6,051 nt of DNA. Origin: SZUA-430 sp044375275 (lineage in GTDB: Bacteria; Pseudomonadota; Alphaproteobacteria; Micropepsales; Micropepsaceae). The position numbers and the translations under genes are program-made. Each line of letters starts with the position of its first letter. Position 1 is the first letter of the stretch. Shown piece after piece: positions 5,378 to 6,051 of this stretch. The notes below the pieces were generated by a model, which was given only the letters and a program-made list of their open reading frames with translations, was not told the origin of the DNA and made no database searches. Location: NCBI GenBank assembly GCA_044375275.1, contig JBILMZ010000211.1, forward strand, positions 1 to 6,051, written 5' to 3'.

Positions 5378-6051
5378 ATGATTCACGCCTTGCGCGCACT
5401 CCCTGTCCTGCTTCTTCTCCTGGCCCTGCTGATGCCAGTGGCCGGACACGGCGCGCGCGCAGGCGACCTCATTCCGCGCAAGATCCTCTTCGGAAACCCC
5501 GAGCGCGGCGCGCCAATGATCAGCCCGGATGGCAGGCTTGTCGCCTTCACGGCCGCGCGCGACGGCGTGATGAACCTGTGGGTGGCGCCCATTGACGACC
5601 TCCCGGAAGCAAGACCCCTCACCCGGGAAAAACGACGCCCCATCATGGAGTTCAGGTGGGCATCGAACTCCACCCATCTTCTCTATTTCCAGGACCAGGA
5701 AGGCGACGAGAACTTCCATGTTTTCTCGGTGGAAGTCTCGTCCGGCCAGATACGCGACCTCACGCCTTACAAGGGCGTTCGCGCGACAATCATCGGCCAG
5801 TCTCACCGCCGCCCCGATGAAGTCGTCATCGGTCTGAACAATCGCGACAGCAAGTGGCACGATGCCTGGCTTGTGAATGTCGTATCGGGCGCATCCCGCC
5901 TCCTTCTCCAGAACGAGGGCTTCGGCGAATTCATCACCGACCGGGACCTCAACGTCCGCCTCGGCCTCAAGCCCATGCGGGATGGCGACAACCGCGTCTT
6001 TCTTCGCCACGGAGCCAAATGGCGCCGCCTGATGACGATCAAGGGCGATGA
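5378..6051 (+). CDS. S9-family (prolyl oligopeptidase-like) serine peptidase, N-terminal part
   Basis: Partial gene that runs off the window after 224 complete codons. Residues 1-28 form a classic Sec signal peptide: LRA, then LPVLLLLLALLMPVAG, then an ARA cleavage site before GDLIPRK. The rest matches the seven-bladed propeller of exported S9 peptidases: KILFGNPERGAPMISPDGRLVAFTA (35-59), NLWVAPIDD (66-74), then RWASNSTHLLYFQDQEGDENFHVFSVEV (about 93-120), DLTPYKGVRATIIGQSHRRPDEVVIGLNNRD and a VRLGLKPMRDG strand. Members cleave short peptides; the propeller limits access to a C-terminal Ser-Asp-His alpha/beta-hydrolase, which lies beyond the window and so cannot be checked. The frame is open back to 5324, with other starts at ATG 5348 and GTG 5357. 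I prefer 5378 because the signal peptide begins there and the earlier starts fall inside the inverted repeat. No good ribosome binding site precedes any of them. Confidence 0.88.
   Translation, partial: MIHALRALPVLLLLLALLMPVAGHGARAGDLIPRKILFGNPERGAPMISPDGRLVAFTAARDGVMNLWVAPIDDLPEARPLTREKRRPIMEFRWASNSTHLLYFQDQEGDENFHVFSVEVSSGQIRDLTPYKGVRATIIGQSHRRPDEVVIGLNNRDSKWHDAWLVNVVSGASRLLLQNEGFGEFITDRDLNVRLGLKPMRDGDNRVFLRHGAKWRRLMTIKGD

Noticed and set aside
5183..6010. Long minus-strand open frame (275 codons) opposite the S9 peptidase and the end of the SIMPL gene
   Set aside because: The plus-strand frame from 5378 has a signal peptide and strong S9 propeller similarity, and stays open to the window end. 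The antisense frame would span two real genes and has no family signature.
1..6051. A hidden defence system, mobile element or novel gene cassette
   Set aside because: Every substantial region is explained by a recognised core gene, spacing is normal for a compact chromosome, and there are no arrays, long repeats or shifts in composition.

Overview
The window is ordinary, GC-rich, densely packed chromosomal DNA from a Gram-negative bacterium, most likely an alphaproteobacterium. Three things point that way: a freestanding mlaA-mlaC pair without mlaFEDB beside it, an FNR-type regulator with a CX2CX7C N-terminal cluster as in alphaproteobacterial FnrL, and a tRNA gene that encodes its own CCA. 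Genus cannot be fixed from this stretch. I see no insertion sequence, prophage, CRISPR array, toxin-antitoxin pair or other mobile signal.

Layout. Positions 1-381 hold the C-terminal 126 residues of MlaA, an outer-membrane lipoprotein. Next comes mlaC (best start 459 or 462, stop 1094), encoding the periplasmic phospholipid carrier. A strong hairpin at 1118-1148 separates mlaC from the convergent ettA (1164-2819, minus strand), which encodes an ABC-F ribosome factor. A 126-153 bp divergent gap leads to an fnr-like gene, which probably starts at a TTG (2973) and ends at 3764. It is followed after 46 bp by a small two-helix membrane protein with a bacterial PH domain (3811-4284). A tRNA with anticodon CAU, best read as tRNA-Ile2, lies on the minus strand at 4293-4369, its 3' end only 8 bp from the end of the PH-domain gene. 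After a 175 bp gap with no clear signal comes a SIMPL/DUF541 (YggE-like) exported protein (4545-5282). The window ends inside an S9-family serine peptidase (5378-6051+), of which only the signal peptide and the start of the beta-propeller are present.

Function. MlaA and MlaC belong to the Mla pathway, which returns mislocalised phospholipids from the outer to the inner membrane. EttA and the Ile2 tRNA serve translation; the FNR-like protein is probably an oxygen-sensing regulator. The SIMPL protein and the S9 peptidase are both exported but not obviously linked. The genes look like independent housekeeping units rather than one system. The points most worth a second look are two regulatory-scale signals: a perfect 10 bp inverted repeat just upstream of the peptidase gene, and a palindrome covering the ettA ribosome binding site.
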